Positions 10,801-22,800 of a stretch of 23,170 bases of DNA are shown here, one piece after another. The notes under the pieces are model-generated. The model saw nothing but the letters and a program-made list of their open reading frames with translations, was not told the DNA's origin and did no database searches. The position numbers were made by a program, and so were the translations under genes. Source of the stretch: Amphimedon queenslandica (Eukaryota > Porifera > Demospongiae > Haplosclerida > Niphatidae); the NCBI RefSeq assembly GCF_000090795.2, contig NW_003546259.1, forward strand, positions 568,685-591,854. The letters run 5' to 3'. Positions within the stretch are counted from its first letter, which is position 1. Each line of letters starts with the position of its first letter.

Positions 10801-13800
10801 ATAACTTTACAAAGTAGGTCAAGAATGTAAAGAAATGAGTAAAACAATATACACAGGGCCTTGATAATCAAAGAGCCTAAATAAAAACAATGAAAAAAGT
10901 TCCAGGTTTAGAGGTGAAGGGTTATATGAGAGCACCGACAGCAGGGGCACAAAATAATTGTAGAAAGAAGGAACAGTACTGTCAAATGAAGATAAAAATT
11001 GCTGCCATATGAATTTTTGAGTTTGAAGCAATTGGTTTCAGGAGAAAGAAAAAGGGATCAAAAGTAGGAAGTTTATTTTATCACTTGGACAAACAATAGA
11101 AGCAGGAAAAACAGGTTTGGGAAGAGGGAGATGTCATATGAAATACTTTTGCATGATAACCTTACCTTGAACAAGACTCATTAAATGCAAGATATGACGA
11201 TATATCAAAAGAGTCTGAGTAAGTGCTCTTGCTGTTCTTGAGACTGCATAGAAAAAAATACTTGAAGTACATCATAAGAGGCAAAATATTCAATTTGGTC
11301 AGTCTGGTCTTATAGTTGGGCTGGTAGTCTGAAAGTATGTATTTGGAAGCTCTCCACTGCACTTTTTCTAGAAAAAATATGTCTTTAATGTGAATGTACA
11401 GGCTTCACAAGTTTACAAGTTCACAAGTTGAGGATGTAATGAGAATTTTGTACAACTGTAGCATATCTGCCTTCTTACATTACTTGCTGCATGTGGAGAG
11501 CATAACAGACATATCTTGATTCTTGCTAACTCCAGAGGGTGACTTGTAACTTGTGAGGTCAAGAATTGATAGCCAGCGCCCATTTTATTTCACTGTGATC
11601 CCACTAATTTTCAATGAAGATGAGTAATTAAAGGGTGGAAAAATGTTCATATGCATAAATAGGGGTACGTATATAGATAGACAGAGATACATACTTCACT
11701 CAAATTAGTGCACTTCACTCAATTATTCGATATTGCCCTATCTAGCAAGTATTCTACACCCAAAACACCCGCTAACTAGGGCAATATTAATTTATACTAT
11801 GGTGCGCATGCAAGCATACTTTATTAGTGCTAGTTTAAGTAGTTAGTTATAAATTTCAGGACTAGTGCTGACCACAGGTACAGCAAAAAAGGAAGAAACA
11901 GTTAAAAGCAATAAAAAACTTAAGGTGGACTCCTTAAAGGCCTTGGAAGATGTTAATTGGGAGGAAAATTGGAGCAATGTCATGGTACGACAGTCTTTAT
12001 TGTTTAGATATTCCTTCAAAGGCAATAATGCCTTTCCAAGTCTCATATAAAAGTATCTGAGGAACTAGTCTACACTGCTGAAGAACCTGTTATGGAAGCC
12101 AATTAAAATCTAATATACAAGGTGAGTCTACAACATCGTCTGCATCTACTGATGTTGTTAGAAGAACAGAGCAAATAAAGCAATTGAGGTTCCAGACTGT
12201 GATTTATCACACACAATTGAGTAAAGCTACAGCCAACAGAATACTAAAGAATACAGCAAGAAGTAGTATTTGGGGAGTTTCTGTCTTTCTAGACTGATGT
12301 GAGGAAAGGAAAGTAGACAAGAACCCTGACTAGCATGAGTGATGTTGATACTATGGCCACACTTGTTCATGAAGTAGTGAGAAAAGATAAAGAAACATAT
12401 TATCCACCCAACTCTCTTTACCAGATTGTCAATGTTTCTTAAAAGTGAATGGTCAATCAGAGGTTTATTTCATTGAATCTCTTGTCTTTCATAAATTCTT
12501 GGATGCTAGGATGAAGCAGTATTAATTGAAGGATATGGTGTTTTGTGTAGGGAGGCTCAGCCTATAACCAAAAATATGGAAAACTTATTGTGAGAGAAGG
12601 GGATTTTTTTATGTGCAACACCATCTGGTTTGCTGAATATTGTCAATTTCTACAATTGTAAGCTCTTTGGTCCTTGTCCAGCAGATGAACATTGAGCATT
12701 GTGTGTTTAACAATTCAGTTTTCATAATGGCACAAGTGAGTAGCTCTACATACAGTTCAATGGTAGTAATAGCAAGACGCATCAGGGAGGGTTGGCACAT
12801 TGTAACGTATTACTAGAAGCATTGCAAATTTATTCCAAGCCAGAGCTTGGTGAAAGAGATTAAAAGAATCTCTCTTCTCTTTTATCACTTAGTTGTGGCC
12901 ATCCTTGCCATTATGTGCCTCTCACCAAAGCTGATGTCTCTTCTCCTAGCAATTGCTGCACCAGTGGTGCAGGATCCTAGTCTATTGTTGGCAGTTCTTT
13001 CTGAGTTCTTGGCTCTTATCTGCCAGAAGCAGTTACCTGGTGCCTCCCCAGTTAGTAAACAAGACAAATCTTATCCTCCACTTGGTGCCGGTTGACCCAG
13101 TACCAAGCCCCTAAGCTGACTTACCACCTAGATCAGCAGCTGTAACCTTGCCACTTTGGTTAGTTGTTGTGGTGTTTTGAAATGTTACTAGAAGAATATA
13201 AAACATTAAAGGGGAGAGTCTAAGCAAGCTATAGATTATGTGCTGTATGATCAAGCAATTGCACATGTCTAAATACAGTAGATAATGATGCAGTCATCTT
13301 GCAGAAATTTTCTCTATCACTTCATCATTTAAGCTTGCAGCAATTGCTTATTGCATTAAAGTCTAAACTAGGTGCGAAGCAGTCACTGAGTGAAGAAAAT
13401 TGTAGGTCTGCTTTGCTAACCTGGCCTTGCTGCTAGAGAAGAAACATAAGCTCCAATAGCTATCATGCTGCATGCAGGTATAGACTTTCTCACTTTCAAC
13501 TTATCAGAGTCCTTTATATCAAGGAAAAGATTGTATATCTGCTTTTCCAGCCTTTCTTCCTTCTAGAGAAGATATTAGACAGCAGTTTAGCCTTATCTTG
13601 CTGATCAATTGTTGCAAATAAGCTCAGAGTTGCTGATAGCCACAATTAAATTTCATTGTGACCACACCTGCTTTCTATGAAGAAATAGTAGTTAGACGGA
13701 CCCTATCATACCCGTGCATACAGACAGATGCTCTTTTGTCTTAGTGGGGCTCGCTCAGGCTTGCCCCAATTATGTACATGCTTTGTTTGTTGGACACACC

Positions 13801-16800
13801 CCTGTAGTGGGGCATGTCCTACAGTTTTGATCCAAATCTATGGTGTTCTTCACGGAAGTAAACGAAGTACTAAATTGAAATTCAGTGCTTTGTTGCTTTT
13901 CGCATTTGTTTTTATTTACATCTATATAATTTATCATTAAACCACAATATGTGGCTGTTTGGTAAACACCTGTTCTTTTGTCAGTAGAAATTATTCTTGT
14001 GATTGTGTTGATAATCAGAGTTTTAGGGGATGCATTTGGAATATTACAGGGGTTTGCATATTAGTTGAATGGTACTTCAGCTTGTCTATGGCGTGCACTA
14101 TTGCGTTAATTTTTTTCTGGCAAGTATGTCCACAAAACCTTGTTTATTCTGCCTTCTGCAGCTTCCTTGGTAGGAGTACCTCTTCATTTGGTGGCTACTT
14201 TTAAGCCACATTGTCTTCAATCGATGGCTCTTGTGCTGGTTTCAGGGATGTCGGGTTTCCCTTATCTGCCTACCATGGCATTTCTTCCAAACCCACTCCT
14301 CTTGTGTTGCCCTCCCAGCCACTGGTATGCTCGGGCCTCCTGTGGCCCTTGGCCTCTCCTTCTCTTTATCAGCATTGTCAATTCTGGTCCTGAAGATCCA
14401 GAATAGTCAGTTTGTCAAGATGAGCAAGCTGCTGGATAAGCTAATGCAATATGAGTCGGACTCTTTGCTTGGGTATTTTTCTCATGCAACTATGGTGGTA
14501 CCACCCGTGGCAGATTTTTTCTTTGGCACCTGTTCTCTCTCTCTCTGGCGATGGCAGTATTAGCCACTTCCTCATTCAATTAAGTGCTATGGCTACAGGT
14601 CTGGCTTTGAGACTGCCCATGTAGTTCAAGTGCGTATGGAAATTTTGGACTTGGGGCTGTTACAGGAAATGCTAGATAGTTGCAGGTCCAATGGCCAGAT
14701 TCATTGGCTGACATCAGCATTGCTGTGGACATGGTTCATATTGTACAGGCGGGAGCTGTAGCTGGCACCAGTCGAATGTGTGTTTTTATTGTGATAACAC
14801 TGCAGTTGATTCCGTCACTGAGAGGCAGTCAGCTACCCTTTTGCATCTTCAGTTTTTTATACTTCGTACTACAGTTTTTGTACTGTGCACTTCAGTTGCC
14901 TAAGGGTATCTACCGATGCTCTGTTAAGAGATAACATGTTATTATTATTATATTCCCTTGCTTGAGAAGGATCCAATGCCAGGAGATCTGCAAATTGCTG
15001 CTGTGGCAATACTCACATTTGGGCTTTCTTTCCTGGATCAAGCAGTTCAGGGCCACTTTAGAGCCCAGGTATTTTATTGCACGGCTCTTGATAGCTACCT
15101 TTTATACGGCATTCTTTCTTTCACTGAATCTCCTCTCTCAGTTTGTGTTATACCTGGTGGTTTTTGGATAGTCAAATGGGTCGGTTTAAATGTAAATGTA
15201 ATTGAGTGAGATTTGCCCTGCCCAAATTCCCCTTGGTTTGCTTTGTCTTCTTTTTCAGCAAGTGTTCCAGGCCATCTGTAAAGCCTGCCTGGGTCGTGCT
15301 GGACTTCTGTCACCACTCACATTTTGAGAATCCTGCTGTATGTGGGTCATCTCAGCCAATATCTTTATAATAGGATACTGTTGTGGGCTGCTTGCTGTGT
15401 CAGCTTTTTACCTTTCATCACATGGTAAACTCACTTGCCATTCTAGGGCTGCCTTCACAGAGTCCATGTTGTCTTTTGATGATGTTGCAGTCAATTCTGA
15501 CTCGTTTCATTCCTTTGTGTCACTGCTCTTTCACCGTAATAAAATTCACATTTTTGGAAAACGGGTTTGGGCTGGGTACGTGGCCTAATCTGTCCAGTGA
15601 TGTCTTGATTGGCAAACCTGGCAGTAAGGGGTCCTGAACCTGGTTCCCTGTTCATGTTTCAGGATGAATTTCTCCTGTCCTATAGGTGTTTCGTTGCTGC
15701 TATTTGTGGTGGTTTAACTGCATCAGGGATGAATGTCATTAGCTCGAATGGCTACAATTTTCACATTGGAGCATTATCCACTAGTGCGGCTACTTGTGGC
15801 CTTGAGGGTTTATCTAAAACAGGTTCTGGGTCAGTGGAAGTTGTCAGCATTCACATATTACATTCTGATCTTGCTGTTTGGAGTGGCCCAGAGTTAATAG
15901 CTCATAGTGTTTGGTGGCTCAAATTGACTTTTCTCTTTTTTTATTGTGGAATTTGCTGTTGGTTTGGGTTGTGTTGGGCCTTTTGCTGTCATATTATTCC
16001 TCCTTATTTCCCTGTTTTTTTGTTCATTATTTCATCTTGATTTCATTGTGCTGCTTTTTTTTGTTAAAATCCTACAAATTCCAAATCTGATGCCTCCATA
16101 CCTATTCTACTCTTTCTCTACAAAATTAATGTTTAGGGAAGGAAATGCTTGTGACATCTCTCACAGTGTTTGTTCACATCACTCACTCGACTCATATTTG
16201 TTTATTCTGATCCTGAACCTCTATTTGGCCCCTAAGGGAGGGGGAGGGCTGTTCTGAATAGCCCATTTTTGCAATGTTGGGCACAACCACTAAGTATGCC
16301 CCATGTTTGCGCAGGACACCACAGTGGCATTGACATGCCATTGCTGACTGTGATGGACATATGTGTTTGCCCACCTGCACATTTATGGCTCTTGCTGTTA
16401 GCACTAAATCAGTCAATGGCACTGACATGTATGGGCCACTTGCAGGTACGGCATGCTAAGATGCCCCTCTCACAGCCAAGATGCCCCTCTCACAGCCGTG
16501 GCATCATGCTGTTGGCACTAAAACATTTGGCAGTGCTGACATGTCATGACCAGCTGTACTCCTATTATTGATACGAATAGTCTTATCCAGGTACCACTGG
16601 GGTTGTTATCAATATTCAGCAGCAGTTACAGGCAGAAGAAGCCAAGATAAAATTCCTAACTGTCTCCCTCCTAATTTTATGTCTGCCAAGGCCAATGGTC
16701 ATTAAACAATTACAATACAGCTTCCAATATCTATGTTAAGGAAAAGACTCAGGATAGCAAACTAAAACCATTCAGCCACACAGAAATTGACTTTTTCCAC

Positions 16801-19800
16801 TAGTTCCATGCTTAAAGTAATGAAAGATAAATATCCCAATCTTTAAATTAGTGTTAATATGCAAGAATGGATTAATCTTCATCTCTGCCTAAAAAGTTGT
16901 TATATTAAGCAATGAACCAGTATGATATAACATTGAAGGAAGAACAACGAGTACCATACAAGGGAATTTTTTTCAGGGCTATAAATTTGACAGATTTTGC
17001 AAATAGTTTTAAATTCATGAAAAATTATGAATTCAATTAATAGCAAACTTTTTACTAGGGTACAATGTGATACTCTCATTTCCAAAAATCTATGAATGTG
17101 TGACATGCATATCCTCTATACAATATACCATACAGAATTTAGGTAAAAACAAGCATATAAGTGTAAAAATAATTCCTATAATTGTTTTCACCACCTTGCA
17201 TGTACAGCTAGGTTCTTATTAAGACTTATAGAGGATCTCTCTACATTCTAATGCTTCTAAAAAATTAAGACAGTATTTCTGTTCTCTTGGTGTTAAAAAG
17301 CTCATAACTTTGTCCTGCGTGCAAGCCACAATTTTGTTTATTGTGGCCACACCTACTTATGTGAAGTGAGTATGAGCATGGGGTGGTTGCTAAGGCTTGC
17401 TATTTCTCCAATACATGTAACATGTATAGAAGAAATGTAAGTGTGACATATATACAAACATCACACGTGAGTGAAATCAATTATAGGAATGACTTGGCCC
17501 TCAGGTCGCAATAATTCATTTGGTGGTTTAGATTTTTAATAGTGGCAGTAGAATGACATTGGCCAAAAACTACTTAATTCTTGGCTGTACTGAAATTGAC
17601 AAATTTCTAATTCTCACTCTAAATCCTTCTAAACACATACAGTAATACTACTAAATAAGCATAGCACCTAAACTTTAAAATAATAAGTTACTACCTTCAT
17701 AGCCAGTAACTACTTTGCAGGAAAGTTGCTTAACATCTGAATGGACAAATTTTGCTTCTGATAAGTGAATTAATTTGACAGTGAAATCAAAGGAATTTGG
17801 AACTACATAAACACTATCAGGCTACAACAAATTGATATAAAATAGAGTAAACAATGACTTAAGCTAACCTTAATAGCAAGATGGACAATCCCATGATCGT
17901 GGAGATGCTTTAAACCACAACACAACTCTCTACAAAATTTGGCAATATCATGTTCACTTGAGTTGCGTTCATTGAAGTATGTTAATGGAGACAAACCCTG
18001 AATACTATTTCTCACAATGAAAATCAATACATAAAATAAATTCTTACTATTGCATTACAATGATGAAGTGTTGATGAGAAAGGTATGCTGCACTTAACTG
18101 AACTATATTAGGATGACAAATGAGTGCCAATATGTCCAATTCATTCTGGCAATGATTGATTTGTAAATTTATTGGTATCAGTTTAGCGGCATATATTTGT
18201 TGTGTCCCTTTATGAAGACATTTATACACAGTTCCAAACATTCCTCTACTCAGATAAATAAAAATAGTTATTTTCACACAAAAACTAACTTTGCAATTTC
18301 ATTTTTCAAGAGATAGTGATCATCAAATGGATCAAGTGAGAAATGTTTTTTAAAAGGGGAACCATCAAGTTTTATAGACTCAGACTCTTGACTACCTTCA
18401 CTGTTCCCTATATCATTTGCAGCAATGACACGAAATACATATTCTGTTGCAGGTACCAAATCATCAATAATTGTTGAAGGTTCAAAAATACGTTTTGTTA
18501 ATGTACTCCACCTAACAAAGCTATATTCATTAGAATAAGCAAGTTGACTAACTTATTTGTAATTTTGTCTTTGCATTCAACAATAAATAACTTTACTGGA
18601 GAGTGACCATCAAAAGGAAGATTCCAAGAAAGGCTAACCGAAGTAGAAGTAATCTTTTGGACATGTGGCTTGCCAGGAGCATTAGGACGTCTTACGACCA
18701 TTAATTTTGCCGAAGACTGACAAAATTGGTCTTTAACATACACTTTGCAGGTATAGGTGCCTTCATCTTTTTGACTAATATTATCGATTTGCAGAACACA
18801 GTCTTGAGATTTAGTGGTTATGGAGCAGTTCTGTCCAATAACACCATCATTAATAAACCATTTCACATCTTTATCTAAATAATCATGCTTTAATTTGCAA
18901 GAAAACACAACGGACTGCCCCTCCAAAATGCTTTCATCAGAAAGTGGTTCAGCAATTACTGGGACCTAACAAGATAAAGTCATTATCATAATTTTAATAA
19001 TAATAAACAAGGCAATTGGGAAGGATTCTTTTTGTGCAAAAAAAGTAATGGAAACAAGGGCAAGTAGGATATCCAATAACTGACATATGCCAACAAAAAT
19101 ACAAAACGAAAATCCTACTCTCATGACACAAATTCTCCTCTACATTGTGCTTTCAAAGTTATTATGTAAAAAATTAGGACCACTTTGCAAAGTAGAGTGG
19201 ATTTTGCACAACCTTGTAAAATTTTTACTTCATAATTAGCTAGCATGGGTTAGTTGTTTAGAATCCTACTTACATTTGTTTTCATTACTTTTTTACAAAA
19301 AAAGTGAAGTAAATTCACTCAATCTTTTTTGGGACTTAGCTTGTTTGTATCACTCTTATTGTTAAATTATTTCTTCAGGTTACCATGGTAATACTAGTTC
19401 ATAATTTACATTTTATTCCCTTATTATTATCAGTTACACCAGCACATAAATGTACAGTCACTTCGAGAGAGAAGTTAAAACAAGCATTATTACATCAGTA
19501 GAAATGCAGAAGGAATTCTCTTTCTACAATAATTCAGTGAAATTGCACAAAGATATAGTTTCATAAGTCCTAGTTCAAGAAGCACTGACAATATTCATCT
19601 TCCCTAAAATCCTGTAGTCCAGTTTTTCCTGCTTATTATAATTATGATCACATACCAACTAATTGTTCATTGATCAAACAGTTAATAACACAATGATTAA
19701 ACAAGATTAGCGACAAGCATTAGATCTTTCACAAAGAATTGCAGTTCACTCATGGTGGTTGGCAATACCATCAAAATATTAGCAATACAATCAATACTGA

Positions 19801-22800
19801 GCCATTCTCAAATAGTGTCTGCATGTATCATAATTTTAGGAACAGCAGTATCAATATAAAAAAAGCCATACCCCTAATCACACCTTAACAATGAAATGAT
19901 GCTATTTTTAAAACAAAAGTGTAAAATCGTGGATAAATCTTGAAATCCTATACAACTTACAAACACATTTATCAATTTTTGAAGAAACTTTAAAGTCCCA
20001 TGAAAATTTTCACACTTGCTCAGGGCCATATTGATCTAAATGTATAGTCAGTTTCATTTGAGTTGCCACAGGAAGTAAATCAATGTTTGCATCACAAAAT
20101 GTCATTCCTAGCCACACCCAAAATGGTGGCAAAGTGCAAGCAAACTCGTTCATTGAGCGTTTCTTCACCTCTAACACCTTTTATTGTCTATTTTATCCTT
20201 GCTTTGGATACCACTACCTTTTATTATCACCAGCTAGACTTTTCTGTTATAAAGCTGACAAAGACCTCCAATATGGAAGATAACAACCTAGGTTGAGGGT
20301 AATGAAGAAAAACGGCGATCGAGAAGGCTGTGGGCAGGTATAGCAGACGTTTCCCAGTAGTATAGACTGCTAGTTGAATGCCTCCTTCTTTAGAGAACCT
20401 TATCTGTCTGCTTTTATTTTATAAAATAAAAAACATTAATTTTCTTAAAATAATAATGAGATGCAAATTATATTTACGAGTGTGATATAGCGTAAACGTA
20501 ATGATTCATCATGGCGGCTCCCTTTGAACTAGAGTGGAATAACCCATTCAGAACCTTCCAGAGTACCTAGAGACTCAAAAATTGGTACAGATTTTCGGAA
20601 GAACCCGTTATGCAACTATACCAAGTTCAGGTTGCTAGCATTAGTAATAAAAAAGTTATAAGGGGTGGTGCTTGGGCAACTCAACTGAAACCGGCTATAC
20701 TTTCAATTCAGATTGGCCAGGTAAGCCTAACACTTCCCAAACACCATAGGAGTGACACCATAGTAACCATATACTTTTAGTTTCTCACTATCTTTATTGA
20801 TCTTAATGTATAATTTAATAGGAACTTGAAAAGACCTTGCTTTAGATTTACAACAACTTAATAGAATTTTGAGAGCAAGATCTCCCGCTGTCTTACTTGA
20901 TCCTAGCTCAAAAATCAAGTTAGATCTTGCCAGGAGCATATCAAAGCTGTGAGAGTTGGTTGGATAGAGAAGGAAAAAATGCGGCGTGCGAAACACACTG
21001 CGATTTCGACTACACCTCTTTTTACTGCGCTAAAATATTGTTTTCCGCCCTTTAGCTTAGCTTGCACTTTATTGAATATTATAGGTGCAGTCACAGTAAT
21101 TTCAGGCACTTTGCCACTTCCTACTGCCCTTTAAAGCACTGGCAAATGCTGAAATTGAGACTGAAATGATTGTCAACTGTGTTGAATAACTTTCTTAAAA
21201 CACTTACATGTAGCAGCGATATCAGACACCAGAGCTTAAAGAAGCAGAATAAAAAATTGCTGACTCTTTGGGCTAACGGGTGCTCAAGCACCCTCAGCAC
21301 CCCCCTAAATCCGCCCCTAAATTAAGCTAAGACTTAAGCTAAGACGTGTTCTTCAATGCTTATATTTTCTTCATTAGTAGTAGTACTGGCCTTGGGGAGA
21401 CATTCAAAAAGACTCAGGACAGTTTCTTAGTCATTTTTCACTCGATTAATTTTAATTTAAATAATTAAGTAAATAGTCTAATAACAGATTGGTTAATAGT
21501 AGTTATTATTACAAAAATAGCAGCCTAAATTATGGAAGTCTCTACCATGTTATCATCATATTTACACTGACTAAAACTATTAGCTGTGCTAGTCTTGTCT
21601 CATTGCTTTCATCATAATAAAGTGAGTAATACTTTTAACAGGACTAATATACAAAATATTTTTTTTACTTCTGCTGAGTTAGTCGGGCACATGCCTACAC
21701 AAGCCCACCCTTAGGTACACCCCTTGATCTTGCTATAATATGTAAGGACCTTGACAAGGTCTCATCATTGATTTTGTATGAACTTGCATGAATCTTGACA
21801 GCAAGAGCTTTCATTATTTGACATGCAAGAACCTTCTTCCAAAATTAAGTAAGATCTTGCATATTAATAGCAAGAATCTCAGGGGCATTTCTAGCATGGG
21901 GCTGAATGGTGCTTGAGCCCCCCTCAGCCCTTGGCTGAAAACTGATCAACTATCAACAAGACATACATTTATGCCATAAAAAGAAATTAAAAGCATTCTA
22001 AGTACCACTATAGGTTTCTTCTTATAGTCCTTTGTGATCTTTTGTCTTTTGTTTGTGATGAATCAGCTCTTGCCTTCAAATCCATGAAATCCTACTGAGC
22101 AGCCATTTTTTTGACAACACCTTCAATTTACACACCACCACAAATATATGACACATGCACAGTAGCCACTAGCCACACCACACCTATGCACATGTGTTAA
22201 TTTGTACAAGCAACCACAGAACCACTAATCACTACCAGCTGTAAATAATGTCTCTTCAATTACTTTCACAAAAAGAGCAGCCAATGCCAATCCAGTTCTA
22301 CAAGTACAGTACATCTACACAGTCTACTAGCACTTCAAGTTCAGCAGGTATGTTAACATTAAAAAATCTGGTAGCTATTGAAAACTTGCACTTCAAGTTC
22401 AGCAGGTATGTTAACATTAAAAAATCTGGTAGCTATTGAAAACTTGGTTATATAGTAATTATACGGCAATTTCCACAGGAATCCACAAGGAAGAAGTGGG
22501 TGTGGCCAAAAAATTGGCACGCTTTGCGTGCCACCACCCCTTCCCCTTCCACCTCTTACCCTATAGCCCTCCTCACCAAATTCCTAGATACACTCCTGAA
22601 TCTTATCAGGATCTTGGAAAAAACTTCACTAGGTTTTGTTGAAACTTAATTTTTACAAGGAGCAAAGGAATCACGAAAGTGACACAACAAAACAGAGCCC
22701 AAAGTCACACGTTCACTCAATAAAATCTACCAATTTTATCCACATCAAAGGGGTGCATTAATTATACTGTCAATTGCTTCAGGTCCATTTTTAAATAAAA

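Larger units (their letters stand above)
1857..17694 (-). other. 15,838-base intron of the pseudokinase gene
   Basis: Bounded by a GT donor at 17694-17693 and an AG acceptor at 1858-1857 on the minus strand, with phase 1 preserved across it. It interrupts the activation segment between TGYE and APEV. It is over 300 times longer than the gene's short introns and is filled with transposon relics plus a nested chromodomain gene. Confidence 0.82.

Noticed and set aside
8045..11640. Repeat copies as the two LTRs of the gypsy element
   Set aside because: They are in inverted, not direct, orientation, and have no TG...CA ends next to a primer-binding site.
14140..14563. Hydrophobic plus-strand frames that resemble membrane proteins
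   Set aside because: They overlap one another in several frames. The 3' part belongs to the DIRS-like relic, and the hydrophobicity comes from T-rich DNA.
15609..16040. 143-codon open frame as an independent gene
   Set aside because: Its sequence is the C-terminal part of a tyrosine recombinase, and the preceding part lies in other frames, so it is a fragment of the DIRS-like relic.
18498..18926. Ig/FN3 open frame taken as a complete 142-residue protein
   Set aside because: Its last residues are read-through of a 41-base intron; removing the intron completes the FN3 domain and joins the kinase exons.
18553..18965. Identification as titin, twitchin or obscurin
   Set aside because: An SH3 domain followed by one Ig, one FN3 and a kinase fits Trio/Kalirin better. 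Not excluded, because the GEF domains are outside the window.
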